From: Gossypium raimondii | Lineage: Eukaryota > Streptophyta > Magnoliopsida > Malvales > Malvaceae | Assembly (NCBI RefSeq): GCF_025698545.1 | Contig: NC_068569.1 | Coordinates: forward strand, 15,500,001 to 15,564,000 | Direction: 5' to 3' | DNA length: 64,000 nt | Shown: in pieces, positions 23,935 through 36,379 of the stretch | Numbering within the stretch: the first letter of the stretch is position 1 | Layout of the letters: each line of letters begins with the position of its first letter | Position numbers and translations under genes: made by a program | Notes under the pieces: generated by a model | The model's database searches: none | The model's input: only the letters and a program-made list of their open reading frames with translations | What the model was told of the DNA's origin: nothing

Positions 23935-24790
23935 GGGCATCCACACGTCTTTGTAGCTCAAGCATATCTTGATCATGTGAAAACATCTTTGAATTCTTGG
24001 AGTAACTCAATGACATCTCGCTTCGTCTCTACGGTGATACAGGCTATGATCTTCACCTTTTTCTCTTCTCCTAAGCTCACAATTTCCAACCGATTTTTTT
24101 GTAAGGTAGGATTTGCTTTTCGACTTGCTCTACCATCCTTAATAAATCAGGAGATAAATTACAGTCTCGATCATCTTCGAAGTCTTGAGGTTCCCCTAGA
24201 CACATATCTTGCTCAAAAGGAGATTCTGAGTCAATAGTAGTGTCGTTCATATCATTGATATTTGGAGACCTATTCTAGGGACGGAGGAAGGCTCAAAGAG
24301 TTAATGAATCGAAGGATAATTATCTGTACGGTATGAGTATGAATGAACTGGAAAGAACAAAAGAATATTTGCCAAAACAAGACACAAAGATGCATTTCGT
24401 TGAAATAAAGAATAGTGGACATGTGCCATTTTCACAAAAGGATTTTCTATTGCTCCCAGGCTTAGAGCAATAAGAGCGTTCCAAATATCACTCTGAAATG
24501 GTCTTAAAAAAATTACAAGAATCTCCTCTACAGTCCAGTTGTTTAGAACGCCTCTAGGGATGTAGAAACAAATCCTGATAGGTTTTTTCAGTTCTTTCTT
24601 CAAAGGCATAAACATCTTTACTTTCTAATCCATCGATATATTCAAAGAATTCCAATTTTTTTTCATCTATCTGGCTCTGTACTAAAGTTTTGAACTCAAT
24701 GCTCTTTTGGATTTTAGGAAATTTATTGTATGCAATGAAATGTAATGTTAATGAATGAAAAGATACTTGCAATGAAATGTAATGCAGATG
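23935..24790 (-). pseudogene. Gypsy gag-pol junction remnant, ending where RT should begin
   Basis: The minus strand reads IEFKTLVQ, FFEYIDGLESKDVYA, LNNWTVEEI, DSESPFEQDMCLGEPQDFED, LSPDLLRMVEQVEKQILP, SLGEEKKVKIIACITVETKR and LLQEFKDVFT. In relatives this segment leads directly into the reverse transcriptase. Here, just after LLQEFKDVFT, the sequence passes within a short distance into integrase. Protease, RT and RNase H are missing. Confidence 0.75.
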
Positions 24791-25830
24791 CATGAATGCA
24801 AAAAGAGGCGTTGATCTTTATTCAATCCTATTAGAACAACTTTTCTAGAAAATAAATCTCTTTACATAAAATGGATACATATACGGCTTTGCCCTCATAG
24901 GCAGGGACATTCGATCCTCTTATTCATTCGAGCGTTAAGATAAATCTCACGAACTTTTCAAAAGGGGTGTCTCTTTTATCTCCTTCTTGCTTGATCCGGG
25001 CTGAGACTCGTTGCTCACTCATCCTCATGATGCTCGTTGGCTTCTTTAAGAAAGTTCAGCGGCTCTAGAATAATCTTTATCATCTTGAATTCTCGGGCAA
25101 CAGAGCAATAGTCGTGTAGTCCTCTATTAAACTATCATCCTTCTCTTATCACGTTTTCTTGGACCATATTCGGACAACCGTAATATTATCCACTTTATCA
25201 AGAAACTCATTTCCTTATGACAAGCTCTCTATTTAACAACCGAACGTGAATCAACACCTCTTTTTATGATGAAAATGCAATGCAATCATAACCAAAAAGA
25301 AAAGAAAACAGGTTACTACAAAGCAACAGCAAGCAGGAATAAATAGAACACATATTCAGGTGACCACTAGGGGTTTGAAGTGGACCTGCCTAAGGTAGGC
25401 TCCTAAAGCTCATTATATGTGGTTTGGTTCTAAAGCAAGGGTACCCGAACCAGCAGATTCCTCGATCCTCACCCATTATAGGCTCATACGGACCGAGTTC
25501 GGTTCAGGGGAATACATTTCCCTATGGCTGCACGAAGATGAAAATCTCACGAAGACATAGGTACGGATGTATCCCGAAAGCGATCCACTATCCTGCACGG
25601 AGGTGAAAACCTCACGAAGGACTAGTTTCTCACTCCCACTTAAAGAGGCGTGACCAGTGGTCATGCAATGCAATGTGCAGAGATATAAAAAAATAAAATA
25701 CAGAACATGATGAAAAATATAACTCAAGACAAAAGAGATGCAATGAGAGGATCGTAAATTTAAATCAAATTTTCAACTTTCGACAAAACGACGAGAAATA
25801 ATCAACACGTGGCTTGACTCTCTTATTTTG
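24791..25830 (-). other. 5' internal region of the gypsy element, no clear coding
   Basis: Between the PBS and the gag-pol remnant I recognise no intact gag. A short inverted/direct pair (CTGCACGAAGATGAAAATCTCACGAAG and CTGCACGGAGGTGAAAACCTCACGAAGG, near 25,530 and 25,595) is visible. Most of gag appears deleted. Confidence 0.5.
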
Positions 25831-25849
25831 GTCCCCAGTGGAGTCGCCA
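25831..25849 (-). other. Primer-binding-site region of the gypsy element
   Basis: The minus strand reads TGGCGACTCCACTGGGGAC, starting three bases after the 5' LTR end. This sequence is familiar as the conserved leader of Ogre/TAT-type elements. Which tRNA it pairs with was not checked. Confidence 0.65.
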
Positions 25850-25852
25850 AGC

Positions 25853-28703
25853 TGTTGACACCATTTTTTTGATGAAAACGGGGTTGACTTGGGTTTTGAA
25901 AACGAAAATTAAAATGGGAGTCGCCACCAATCCTTTTTTTGATGAGGTGTGATCGGGTCACCTCAAAAAGTGGTTTTTAATAAACGATTTAATTTTTATT
26001 AAAACAACGATTTTGGTCTACGAAATTCAGAAAAACGGGTTCGGGAGTCGGTTACGCACGAGGAAGGGTTAGCACCCTCGATACGCCCAGAATTGGTACC
26101 TAGTTGATTACTTAATGTCTTGGTGTCGAAAATTAAAAACTCGAAAAGAATTTAAAAATACGATCCTTCTTTATATTGCGTTATTTTTTAAAAAAAAATA
26201 CTTGGATAAATCAAAATGGAAAAATGCTTTCTTATCTCGAAGTAACAAGATGTCACATTCAAGAAGTTAGGACAGGACACCTCGTATTTTAGAGTAAGCT
26301 TGCATATATTTTTTGTTTAAACCTCATTTATTTCAATTTTAAAAGGATATTCGGTTTATTTAGAATCACGAGAAAATCGAAGCCCGATAAGTTAGGGCAC
26401 GATTTCTAATTTTCTAAATCTGAAATATTACCTTTATTTTCAAATTTTATATGTTTGAAATTTAAAAGGATATTTTGTTATTTGGGTTTAATGAGAAAAT
26501 CGAGACCCGATAAGTTAGGGTACAATTTCTCAAATTTCCAAAATGCAAAATATTACCTTATTTAACAAAATTCCTTTCGAATAATAGCGGGTAATTTATT
26601 TGAAGGTAAGCATTTATCTTACTTAGAATAAAATAAAGCAATCCACATTGGACAACTATGTTGGGGTTTAATTTACAAAATGATGACATGAAATAACAAT
26701 ATAATAATAAACATGGAATAATGATACATGGATAAAATTATACAAATATATGACAATAATATGAAAGTACGAGTAAACTAATTATGGTACACACAATGAA
26801 AATAACCACTCGACATACATTATTTAAAAAATCAGTATTGATAAACAAAGACAAATAAATTAAATAACATATGTAATAACTTCGAAATGAGTAGTGTAAA
26901 ATAAATTAGAACAAATAAATGTAGGATAATTTTGAAGAGATAATAAATGAATTTTGAACAAATAAAATAAAAAATAAAAACGTTTATACAAAACGATTTT
27001 AAAATACTATGTATAAAGATTTTAAAAGTAATATGTATGTACATATAGAAATGTAAGATAGGAAAAATTTTAAAATGGATAATAAATAAACATAAGACGT
27101 ATATCATAGCTGAAAAAGTACCAAATGATTTTAAAATAATTAGTATATATAATGCGTTCCAATGTAAGATAAATAATGTTAAAATACTCAATGTATAGAA
27201 ACTCTAAACAAAAATAAAACAGTTTTGATATAAATAATATAAAGAATTTCAAAATAAATAGTATAGGAAACAATCTAAATTACATAGTACATATAAATTC
27301 AAAATAGATAATGCAAACACATGTATTTAAGATAAATAACGATAAAAAGCTTGAGATAAATACTAGTTAATCTAAAAGCAGTCTAAAATAAAATAACATA
27401 TAAAAGAAAATCTTAAATAATAAAAGAAACAGTTTAAAAATGTACCCAAAAAAATGGGGTTAAAAGGTAATGGGCATGATTGAAACCAGAAATAAAATAA
27501 AGGGGATAATTAAAAAATTAAAAGATGGAACGAGGGACTGATTTGCAACGTGCTAAAAATATCAGGGAGCGAAGGAAGAAATATCCCAAGCCCCTTGTGC
27601 GCAGCGTTTCAGTGCAAAGGGGCACACATGGTCAAAGGACCTGATTGAAGCAGAAACAAAATTCGCAGCCCAAGTCTAAAAGAAACAAAAAGTTGGATTG
27701 CGCTTCACTGCAAAACGGAGGGACTAAATGCATAAATTAACCATTAAGGGCAAGAATGTGCTGATTTCCCCCCTCAAACGGCACTGTTTTGCAATCCATA
27801 AAAGCAAAAAATGCTTTCCTTTTCTGCCATTTATTTTTAGCAAAGAAACCCCCAAAAAAAGTTTAACATTATTTTAAAATAAAACACAGAGAGTCCCCAT
27901 GGCCTCTCCCTCGCACAGTCCCCTCTTCCGACTTAGGGCTCCTCCGGCGTTCAACTCGCGCGCATCGACGACTCTTGTTGGCGACACGATGGGATGGGCT
28001 TTGCAGCCCGCTTAACGTCGTCCTTGAGAGCTGGGCTCTCTCAACCCATGAGTGAAGCAAAGGGACCTCGACCTTGACAGACCCGACTCGTGATGGAGGA
28101 AAGAGACTCGTGGCCAGCGTCACGATCTACTCGGTGAGTTTCCTTCCTTTTGTTATTATTTCTATATTTTCTTATTAAAATGAAGTTAAAAAAGGCAAAA
28201 ATAAAATAAAATAAAATGAAAATCAAACGAATAGAAAGAAAAAAAAATAAAGGTTTAACCTTTTTGAACTTCTGTTTTTTTGCTGTTTTGATTTCTAATG
28301 TGTGTTTTTTACAAAGAAAATCGAAGAGGAAAGATGCAAGAAAACGTTCGGCCTTTATAGCCAAAATACAAAATCTTTCCGTTCTATTCTCTGTCGTTTC
28401 TTTTTGACTATCTCTTCTTTTGTTGTTTTCTTTTTAGTCCGTGTCTTCTTCTCCTTGCAGTGCCCGTGGTAAAGTGGTGGCAGAGGCGTGCAGTGGGCGT
28501 GGCAGACGAGGAGGCCACGCGAGGCATGCGGCGCTAGGGTTTGGGGGGCAACTTTCTTCCGAAAATGTTAATGTTGTCTTGGCTGGGTTTTTAATTTTTG
28601 TTTTAAGCCATGGGCTACATTGGGCTTGTTATTTTCCTTTGTAATTGGACTGTTGTTTATCTTGTTTTAATATTCGGGCCTGGGCATAGAATTGGGCCTT
28701 ACA
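25853..28703 (-). repeat. 5' LTR of the gypsy element (2,851 bp)
   Basis: Direct copy of 17,172-20,007, with the same terminal sequences and flanked on its right by TTAAC. Homopolymers in it tend to be one base longer than in the other copy across 18,780-19,200 / 27,440-27,900. Confidence 0.92.
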
Positions 28704-31445
28704 TTAACCATAACAAGGCTACTCATATACATGCCAAACTTTGCCATTATACCATCAATATACCAAAACTCAACCAAGTCAAATGGTCATTTCGACATTC
28801 AAACACATAGACCATTATTAATCAGAATACCTATACATGACATTATAACCAAAATCAAAACATTCGAAAGTACTACTAGAACTGGTGGATAATGTGAAAT
28901 AACTTCGACTAACTTCCAACCCGATCTAGTTTCCGATAATCTGAAAAGTAAAGAAAAACAACTACGTAAGCAATGAATGCTTAGTAAGCTCGTATAAACT
29001 TTAATCATGTCAATCTATTTCCAATATGAGATTTATACATATCAAGAATAATCATATACCGATACTACACGATTCATGAAACCAAAATCAACAACTCACA
29101 AAATGAGTAAATCTTCAGCTTCACTTACACATATTATCCCTAACATAGTAGGATTTTAGACAACTTTAAACTCTTCTAAATTTCTTTATTTTCATTTGTA
29201 TTTCATTGCTGTCCACACCCATGCCATATGCATAACACACAAGTCATAAGCATATCATTCAACCATAGCGACAAGCTAATGCATTTAAACATAGCCCTTT
29301 TCGAATTAATCACATAATAAGCCATTCCATAAGAAATTGCATAATTTAGACCTTACCACTTTTTCATGAGTACAAGAATATTTTCATTTGAGCACTTACC
29401 ATTTCAATGTAACTTATAAGTAAATAGAATACCATTCAACCAACAGCTTGGCACTTGCCTAAGCATCAAACAACAATACATGTTAGCTTGCTTGAACACA
29501 TTTCATATAAATTCAACTTGATAACCTTATTTTCTCAACATGTCACACTTGAGTTTATTACTCGTCTCCACTAACATAATTTCCATGTATCAACATATCA
29601 AAGAAATTCATATATGTACATGTCATGATACATATCATTCTTTTACCGTTTCTTCATATATATATCATCCATTTCAATATATCAGTATATCATGTACCAC
29701 CCTTTCCGTTTATTTCATATTTATATACATGTATTAGTTCGTATCAAACTCATATCGTCTCGTAACATAACATTTCCCATTGAACCACTAGAATAATATC
29801 GGATACGTGAGAATGTCGAACACTATGTGCCAACATGTGGTCGAAACCACTACTATCTCATATCTCATATCAGTGCTCTCTCTCGAGCCATAAATGGGTC
29901 TACTCACACAAGCTGCCAGTTAAGACGTAACTACACGGTGCTGCTCACGCAAGTTGTCAAGTAACCGCAACAAATGTCAGAAACTCAATCACCGGTAGGA
30001 CGTATAAGACCAGCACCTGAAACACGCTAACCCCTAATGACATGTCATTTGTATCCTAAATGTTCCTAAGGTTCAAACGAGTCTCAATATTCGTCATGCG
30101 TCGTTGAATTTTCCTCATTTTATTATAAGCTAAATTGTATAATAACACGTATATATCGATAAATTTTCAATAAAATTCATATAATAACATTAAATTTAAT
30201 CAACAATATACATAGTATAGTTCATACGAACTTACCTAGCTAAATTGCAGCAATACCAAAGTTTAGGAGCATTTTGGTATTTTTTATTTTCCTTGATTTT
30301 CCACCCGATCTTGATCTAAATTAATAATTTCATTCAATATATTAATTTAAATAATAAAACATTTCATTTCACATAATTTGGTCATGTTTGAAATTTTTAC
30401 AAAATTACCCCTAAAGTTTTACTTTTATTCAATTTAGTCCCTAAGCCAAAAACATGCAAATTAACCATTTTTACCCAGAATTGAGCTTATCTGAATGTTC
30501 ATGGTATCCAAAAAGTCCATTTATGCAACAATTTCACATTAAATCCATATACTTTTATTAATTTAATAAATTTGTCCTAATTAAAATTTTTCATTAAAAT
30601 CACTTAACAAAATACTTTTAAATATAAATCAACATTCCAAATTCATCATATAACGTCAAATATCACAATATTTATCAATGGAAACATTCAAAATTTTTAA
30701 CAATTTTAAAATCGAAGGTACAAGCTAGTTGGACCTAGTTGCAACGATCTCAAAAATATAAAAATTACAAGAAACTGGTAGTTTAAGGGCTTACAAGGGA
30801 TTTATTTTGCTGCAATTTTCAAGCTTCCATGGCTCTTTCTTGCTTGTATAATCGGTTGGTAAAGAGAAAATAACAAAGATGAAAGCTTTGTCTTTTGTTT
30901 TATTTATTTTATCTTTAATTACCTAATTACCAAATTACCCTACCTAATTACCTAATTACCAAATTACCCTTACTTAACTTTAAAAATTACACTAATGTCA
31001 AGCCATGCACATCCAATATCACCTTTAATGGTCTATTTACCATATAAAGACTTCCACTTTAAAGTTCTATAGCTATTTAATGCCTTTAGTGATAGAACAC
31101 AACTTTTGCACTTTATGCGATTTAGTCCTTTTTGCTTAATTAACTATCGAAACGATAAAATTTTCCAAAAAAACTTGAATACTACCTTAATTAAACTCTG
31201 CAAATATTTATAAAAATATTTTTGACTCGGTTTATAGAAACGAGATCCCGATACTTGACCTTAGAGTCATACCACTTTAACTTAATAAACCGCTTATAAA
31301 ACAAAAATCACAATATCAAAAACCTTTTTAAAATCACAATTAACTCATAAATATTAAATATAATATTTACAAACTTACTCGTCGGATCTGGTGGCCCCGA
31401 AACCACTGTTTCCGACACCACTAAAAAACTGGTTGTTACAAAAAT

Positions 31446-32235
31446 AGTCCTATTTAATTATTAAGCTTAATAATCCATCATCAAACTTCAAAAATATCAC
31501 AAGATTCATCCATGTAATAATTCAAAATATTTAGCACTTTTACAAATTAGTGTTAGGGTTAGCTAGATTAAGCTACAACGATCTCAAAAACATAAATATC
31601 ACTAAAAATGGGTAAAGAAAACATTTACATGCAATCAAAATAGGCTTCGTCGAACCTTGTGTTCTCCATCAATGGTGTTTCGTGAAAGAAGGTAAAAGAA
31701 AATGAAAAATAAAATGGTTGTCTTTTGTTTTTATGTTTTAATCATTTTTAAATTATTAAACAATTTTATATTAACATAATATTACACCAAATTTGTATGG
31801 TAACTGGCCATTATATTCCAACATGGTCAAATTGTCTCATAAAACCCTCTAAACATGATTTTATAACCATTAAGCACATATAAACTAATAGCGATTAAGT
31901 TTTATGATTTTTATGATTTAGTCATTTTACTTAATTAACTATCCAAACGTCAAAATTTTTGGACCAAATTTCAATAAACCTTTATAATCACTCCGTAAAT
32001 ATTTAATAATAATATTTACGGGCTTGGTTTATGGAAACGAGATTCTAAAACCTCATTTTTCAAAACCACTTGAACTTAACTATTTGTTCAATTTGCAAAA
32101 ATTATTAAACCAAAAATCCAATATAATATTATCATTGACTCGTAAATATTAAATAATAATATTTACAAACTCGCTTGTCGGATTTGTGATCCCGAATCTA
32201 CTATTTTCGACACCACTGGAAAATGAGCTGTTACA
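31446..32235. mobile_element. LTR B, right part
   Basis: It resumes after the AAAAT duplication and ends GAGCTGTTACA at 32,235, preceded by CGGATTTGTGATCCCGAATC and TTTCGACACCACTGG. These match the end of LTR C (CGGATCTGGTGGCCCCGAA, TTTCCGACACCACT). Total LTR B length is about 3.3 kb. The bases next to its two ends (ACTAC and ATGGC) do not match, so no target duplication is visible. Confidence 0.65.
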
Positions 32236-33700
32236 ATGGCCTGCCATATACACATGTATGGTGCACTGTCGTACGCTAGGTCGTGTCTCAAGCCGTGTGT
32301 ACCTGAAATTTCCTTTCAAATTAAGTCATTCAACCTAACTTCACTTAAGCAACAAGCAACCATTCATACCATATTCATACCAATTCAAAAGCACCAAAAT
32401 CATACCAAAATCATCATTTATAACATCTAACCTAAGTGCCTAACCAATATGCCACAATTTGCACCTCAATTCACAATTCAAAACCAACCAAATATCATAT
32501 ATAAGTACCATTTTAAATAAGCCTTCATTGGCATCTCAACTTTCAACTAGCTATGATTCAAAATAATCATTCAAACAATCTCATATTTGCCTAAATTTAA
32601 CCCTATGATATACACATCAAACCTACCAAACATTTCAATCATAACATAAGCACATCATTCATCATTCCCATAGCTATTATAGCAACCAAAATAGGTTTCC
32701 AAGCATGTTATTTTCTCAACCATTACACCGTTATGAATATAGTAATAACTACCTTATCAAGATAAAATCAACATGACCATTCTCAATACAAATATATACA
32801 TTTATAAACATGAACCTTAAATACCAGCAAGAGTTCAAAACCAAAAATTATAACCACAAGATATCCTAGGTACATGCTAAGACCAAAATGAACACATCAC
32901 CAACACTTGAGTTTGGGAATGTCGCTAGATACTGGTTTGACGATCGAATCTTTAGATACCTAACCTACGCATGGAAAATAAAACCATACGCTGAGTATAA
33001 CTCAGTGGTATTTCTATAATCGAACAGTAAAATATACTATAAAGTTTATAGTGCATTTTAACATGTCAATCTACAAGTCCTAATACATCACCTAAATATT
33101 AAATCTATTTACATATCTTAAATCAAGTTGTCATAGTTGGAATATATACATTTTCCCTATCTCAATCGAATTGATTAAATCGTACAATATCAAATCCATA
33201 ATTTCGAGCATATAAACTAAAATCTACTATCCACCTTATTTCAATTTCAATTATACTTGATTTCTCAATTCCACAACATAATTTCATCAACCAATCATCA
33301 AATCACATATGTGACAGCATAATTCAGCACCAACTGAATTCAATTGTACAATTATAACGATAAATCATATTTTCAAATCTATTCAATTTAGTCATTATCA
33401 CAGCCAACTAATTCAACTCGATTCAATTAAGCTTGTTCAATCATTTTCAACTTAGCTTATATTATTACTATGCAATGCAGTTCGAAATTTCAGCAATTGA
33501 AAAGGTTTGGGTTATAGAAGTACAAACTGTAACTGCGAGCTATTTGTCAATGACTTTATCTTTTCCTTTCTATTTTGAGAAATCCGAGTCAACGTTAGAT
33601 ATAGATTAACATAAATACACCAAATCATCAATGCACAATTATTTTCACATTCAATTGCTAATTTATGTGAATTTAGCATTTTATTCAATTTAGAATTTTT
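32236..33700. mobile_element. LTR A, right fragment (end not defined)
   Basis: It begins with GTGTG/CGTGT motifs of the type found inside this LTR family (CGCTAGGTCGTGTC, AAGCCGTGTG). It carries family-like text such as GCTGAGTATAACTCAGTGGTA at about 32,990. The terminal TTACA end is not seen, so the right boundary is approximate. Confidence 0.45.
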
Positions 33701-34809
33701 AATGTTTTAATATTTAAAATAGTTTTATAATTTTTTGAATTTTAAAATTTAAAAATTAATTAAATGCTGACGTATTTTTTACGTAACAATCCACGTATAT
33801 GCAACATCAATAAAGTTAAACAATGTTCACTTTCTATTTATTTTGGGATGATTTGATAAAATGCAAGTTTAAAAATAAAATAAAAAAGCGAAAAATTAAA
33901 TGAATGACTAAAATATCTTTTTCGTAAATTTAGAGAACCAAATAAATTATTATGCCAAAATAAAAGATAAAAATATTAGTTAATGTACAATTCATTTTTT
34001 TAAATTTTATTTCAAAAATATTTAACCTACATCTACATCAAATACAATGACATAGGCAGAATAATTGGGCCAACTTGGCCATCTTCAATCCATTATTTAC
34101 TGACATCAAGTCAGTGTAGACTGAATTTATTTATTCATGGCCGAAGCCCACGCGACTGACGTTCTCCTTTTTATAGCAATTTTCCGACATCGGATACTGA
34201 GCCGCAAAGGCCATTCACGGGAGTTAAATAAAACTAAAAATACCAGCCCCCTTTCGCAGTAGAAAGAGAGAGAACTGCAATGCTCGTATCAATGTCCAAA
34301 CTTGGCAGCATGCAAGCTAACCACTACCATTTCAAGCCACTTTACTTCATTGCTTTCAGTTTCCTTTGATATTAGAAATTGCAACAATATTGAAACTGAA
34401 ATGCAAACGATAATATTGATATTAGAAATTTGTTGTTACAGAGGACGTCTTGTTTAATATTTACTAATAGGAAAATTTCAATGTGGGGTATTCCTTAGTG
34501 CCTAACATGTGCTTGAATTCCCTGATATTTGTTGGAAATGCTAACTTTTTATGTTGTTTCATGCCTGTTATGTTTAGAATGTTTGAATGGGTGGGATAAG
34601 ATAGTTTACTTTGATTGTTTCCTGAACAGTTTTCCATCTTACTCAACGTGTGGCAACAAAATTTCATACATTATTTTCATTGGTCTTCAACAAGGTAGAG
34701 GCCATGATTCTGTTGGTTCTGGTGAATGTCTCAAATCTAAAATCCTTCTTATTTCACTGATATATGAACCGTCCAATCTCGCAGACGTGCGTTGCACCTT
34801 TCTGCTGCA
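33701..34809. other. Spacer between the transposon block and the exon-like segment
   Basis: AT-rich, then a less AT-rich stretch around 34,140-34,300 (CCGACATCGGATACTGAGCC, GAAAGAGAGAGAACTGCAATG) that looks leader-like. The ORF after that ATG is only 29 codons. No gene is supported. Confidence 0.35.
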
Positions 34810-35073
34810 TCAACTCCATTGCTTAGTGGGATCAAGGTAGTTTCTTACAGCAGGCTTTACCTTCATTACTAAGGAATCGTAGATGTAATTCTGTGCCTCA
34901 AGCATCAAAGGATCTTCAATACAGTTTTCACTATCTTCCATGATTGACAAGCCCAGACGGTGGTGGAGGGCTTTAGCATGCCTTGCTAAGGAAAGAATGA
35001 CCTCACTTTTTTTGATTTCATGTGTTGATGGGCGTGTTACTGGGGATTCCCTTGCAGGTATGCCACTTGGACT
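34810..35073 (-). pseudogene. Coding-like exon of an unidentified plant protein (87 codons, ends in stop)
   Basis: An uninterrupted minus-strand frame follows an AG at 35,075-35,074 and ends TGA at 34,812-34,810. It reads SPSGIPARESPVTRPSTHEI, then a helix with SEVILSLARHAKALHHRLGL, then MEDSENCIEDPLMLEAQNYI and SLVMKVKPAVRNYLDP. Residue mix and codon use look like a real protein, with no low complexity. I do not recognise the family. Together with the segment at 36,090-36,230 it may be the 3' part of a gene or a pseudogene fragment, because no complete upstream part was found. Confidence 0.45.
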
Positions 35074-36089
35074 CTATCGGGGTAAGTTCAGAATGCAATT
35101 TTGGGAGACCTAAGCCATTTGCTTATCTCTTTACTGTTTTGGATGTGCACTTGCTGGTATGTACGCTGACATTCTACTTGTTTATGAAATTCTGATGCTG
35201 CACATATCCATATTCAGTATAATTAAAGGAAAACTGAGAGCTCAAACTTTTCTATATTTCCATCATGTGTTGTTTCTTTTCCATGGGAAACTTTCCAAGC
35301 AGATATGAATGTTTTAGGTTGAATATTGCCTTGGGTCGGCTTTTGTAATATATAGGAATCTTTTAAGTTTTATCTGGTGTTGGATATCCATCCAAGCACC
35401 TTGTCCCTACTTTCCGTCCCCTTACCCTCCAAGTGGGCCTTCATTCCCCTCCCTTTCTTTAGTTAATGATGATTATGTGAACACAGTTTTAAGTTTTGGA
35501 TAACATTAGTGCTATCCTGATTACCCCCTTCCAATAATTGTGATCCTTTCTGATAAATATTACTATAATTCATGGTAATGTTTTTTTGATATGTTAATCT
35601 TAATGTTGGAACCTGTTATTTTGTCTATTTGCTTTCAATCTAATGGTTCCTACATGTAATCATAGCTCTCTGCATATATCCTGGAGAAACAAATCATGGC
35701 TGTTTTTCATTTTTGTATTATTTTTCATTGCCAACTTGGCTTTCGGAAGTCAAATCCCTCTTTTTTTATATGGCCCCCCAATCAAAAAAAATTATAGACC
35801 TCCAGCTTACATGGTAAATAAGATGATGTTTATGCTTGTTTTTTACTCGGATCTTTATATGATAAAAGCGAAAAATTCGATTTTATTTAGGAATCAATGG
35901 TAGGGTATATTCTTTTGTCCTTTTGGTTTGGCAATCAGTAGGATTGCCATTAACAACCTAGGAAGTTCAATGTTGGCAAAATACTGCTATCAAAAGGAAG
36001 CTCTAGATGTCAACAGATTATAGCTAAATTGACATCTTTTTCTGCTTGAATCTCAAGTGAAATGAGCATGGAAGATTTTGTGGCTTACT

Positions 36090-36228
36090 TTTTACCTTTT
36101 CTCTTAAGTTCCATTGCATAGATACAAGTCATCATAACTTGAATCCTTCTCAGAAGCAGCAACAGGGAAAAGATCAAGTTCCTGTCCCGAACAGCTTCTA
36201 ACCAAACCAGAGTTCCTGAAATGCTTTT
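36090..36228 (-). pseudogene. Second coding-like exon on the same strand (candidate partner of 34,810-35,073)
   Basis: On the minus strand, after an acceptor-like ATTCACTAG near 36,228, the frame reads EKHFRNSGLVRSCSGQEL, then DLFPVAASEKDSSYDDLYLC before a stop near 36,110. A GT within GACTTGTATC (near 36,127) could act as donor. The Ser/Asp-rich text looks protein-like and could precede the next exon across a roughly 1-kb intron. The plus strand here is also open (NPSQKQQQGKDQVPVPNSF then stop), so the strand is not certain. Confidence 0.3.
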
Positions 36229-36284
36229 CCTAGTGAATCTAAAATATTTCCTTTCTTTAATTGCAATCCCCGTGACTATTGAAC

Positions 36285-36375
36285 TCCGGGTTTAGATCAG
36301 TTAGCTCATTAAGAGGTGAAATTCAACTAGTAGTATTGGGGTTCGAATTCCACCCCTTAAACCTGTGTTTGTGTT
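36285..36375 (+). repeat. Possible tRNA-derived SINE fragment
   Basis: GTTAGCTCATTAAGAGG is followed by TTGGGGTTCGAATTCCACCCC, a near-perfect pol III box B (GGTTCGAATTCC). Box A is weak and no full cloverleaf forms by eye. Confidence 0.35.
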
Positions 36376-36379
36376 TTTA

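Larger units (their letters stand above)
17172..28703 (-). mobile_element. Ty3/gypsy LTR retrotransposon (Ogre/TAT-like), minus strand, internally deleted
   Basis: Two long direct repeats (17,172-20,007 and 25,853-28,703) start TGTTGACACC and end GGCCTTACA. They are flanked by the same five bases TTAAC (17,167-17,171 and 28,704-28,708). The pol homology, PBS and PPT all read on the minus strand, so the right copy is the 5' LTR. Order in element direction: 5' LTR, PBS, short leader, gag-pol junction remnant, integrase, tandem-repeat-rich 3' region, PPT, 3' LTR. The PBS-like leader, the long LTRs and the repetitive 3' region fit the Ogre/TAT lineage by my knowledge of these families; lineage is an inference. 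Confidence 0.9.
16181..31440. mobile_element. LTR C: solo LTR (about 3.7 kb) carrying a nested gypsy element
   Basis: The left end is TATAACACCCCTAACCC (TG changed to TA) at 16,181 and the right end is CTGGTTGTTACA at 31,440. Both are flanked by the same five bases, AAAAT (16,176-16,180 and 31,441-31,445), a perfect target-site duplication. After removing the nested insertion (17,172-28,708) about 3,720 bases remain, with no internal gag or pol, so this reads as a solo LTR left by recombination. The part after the nested element runs from 28,709 to 31,440. Confidence 0.85.
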
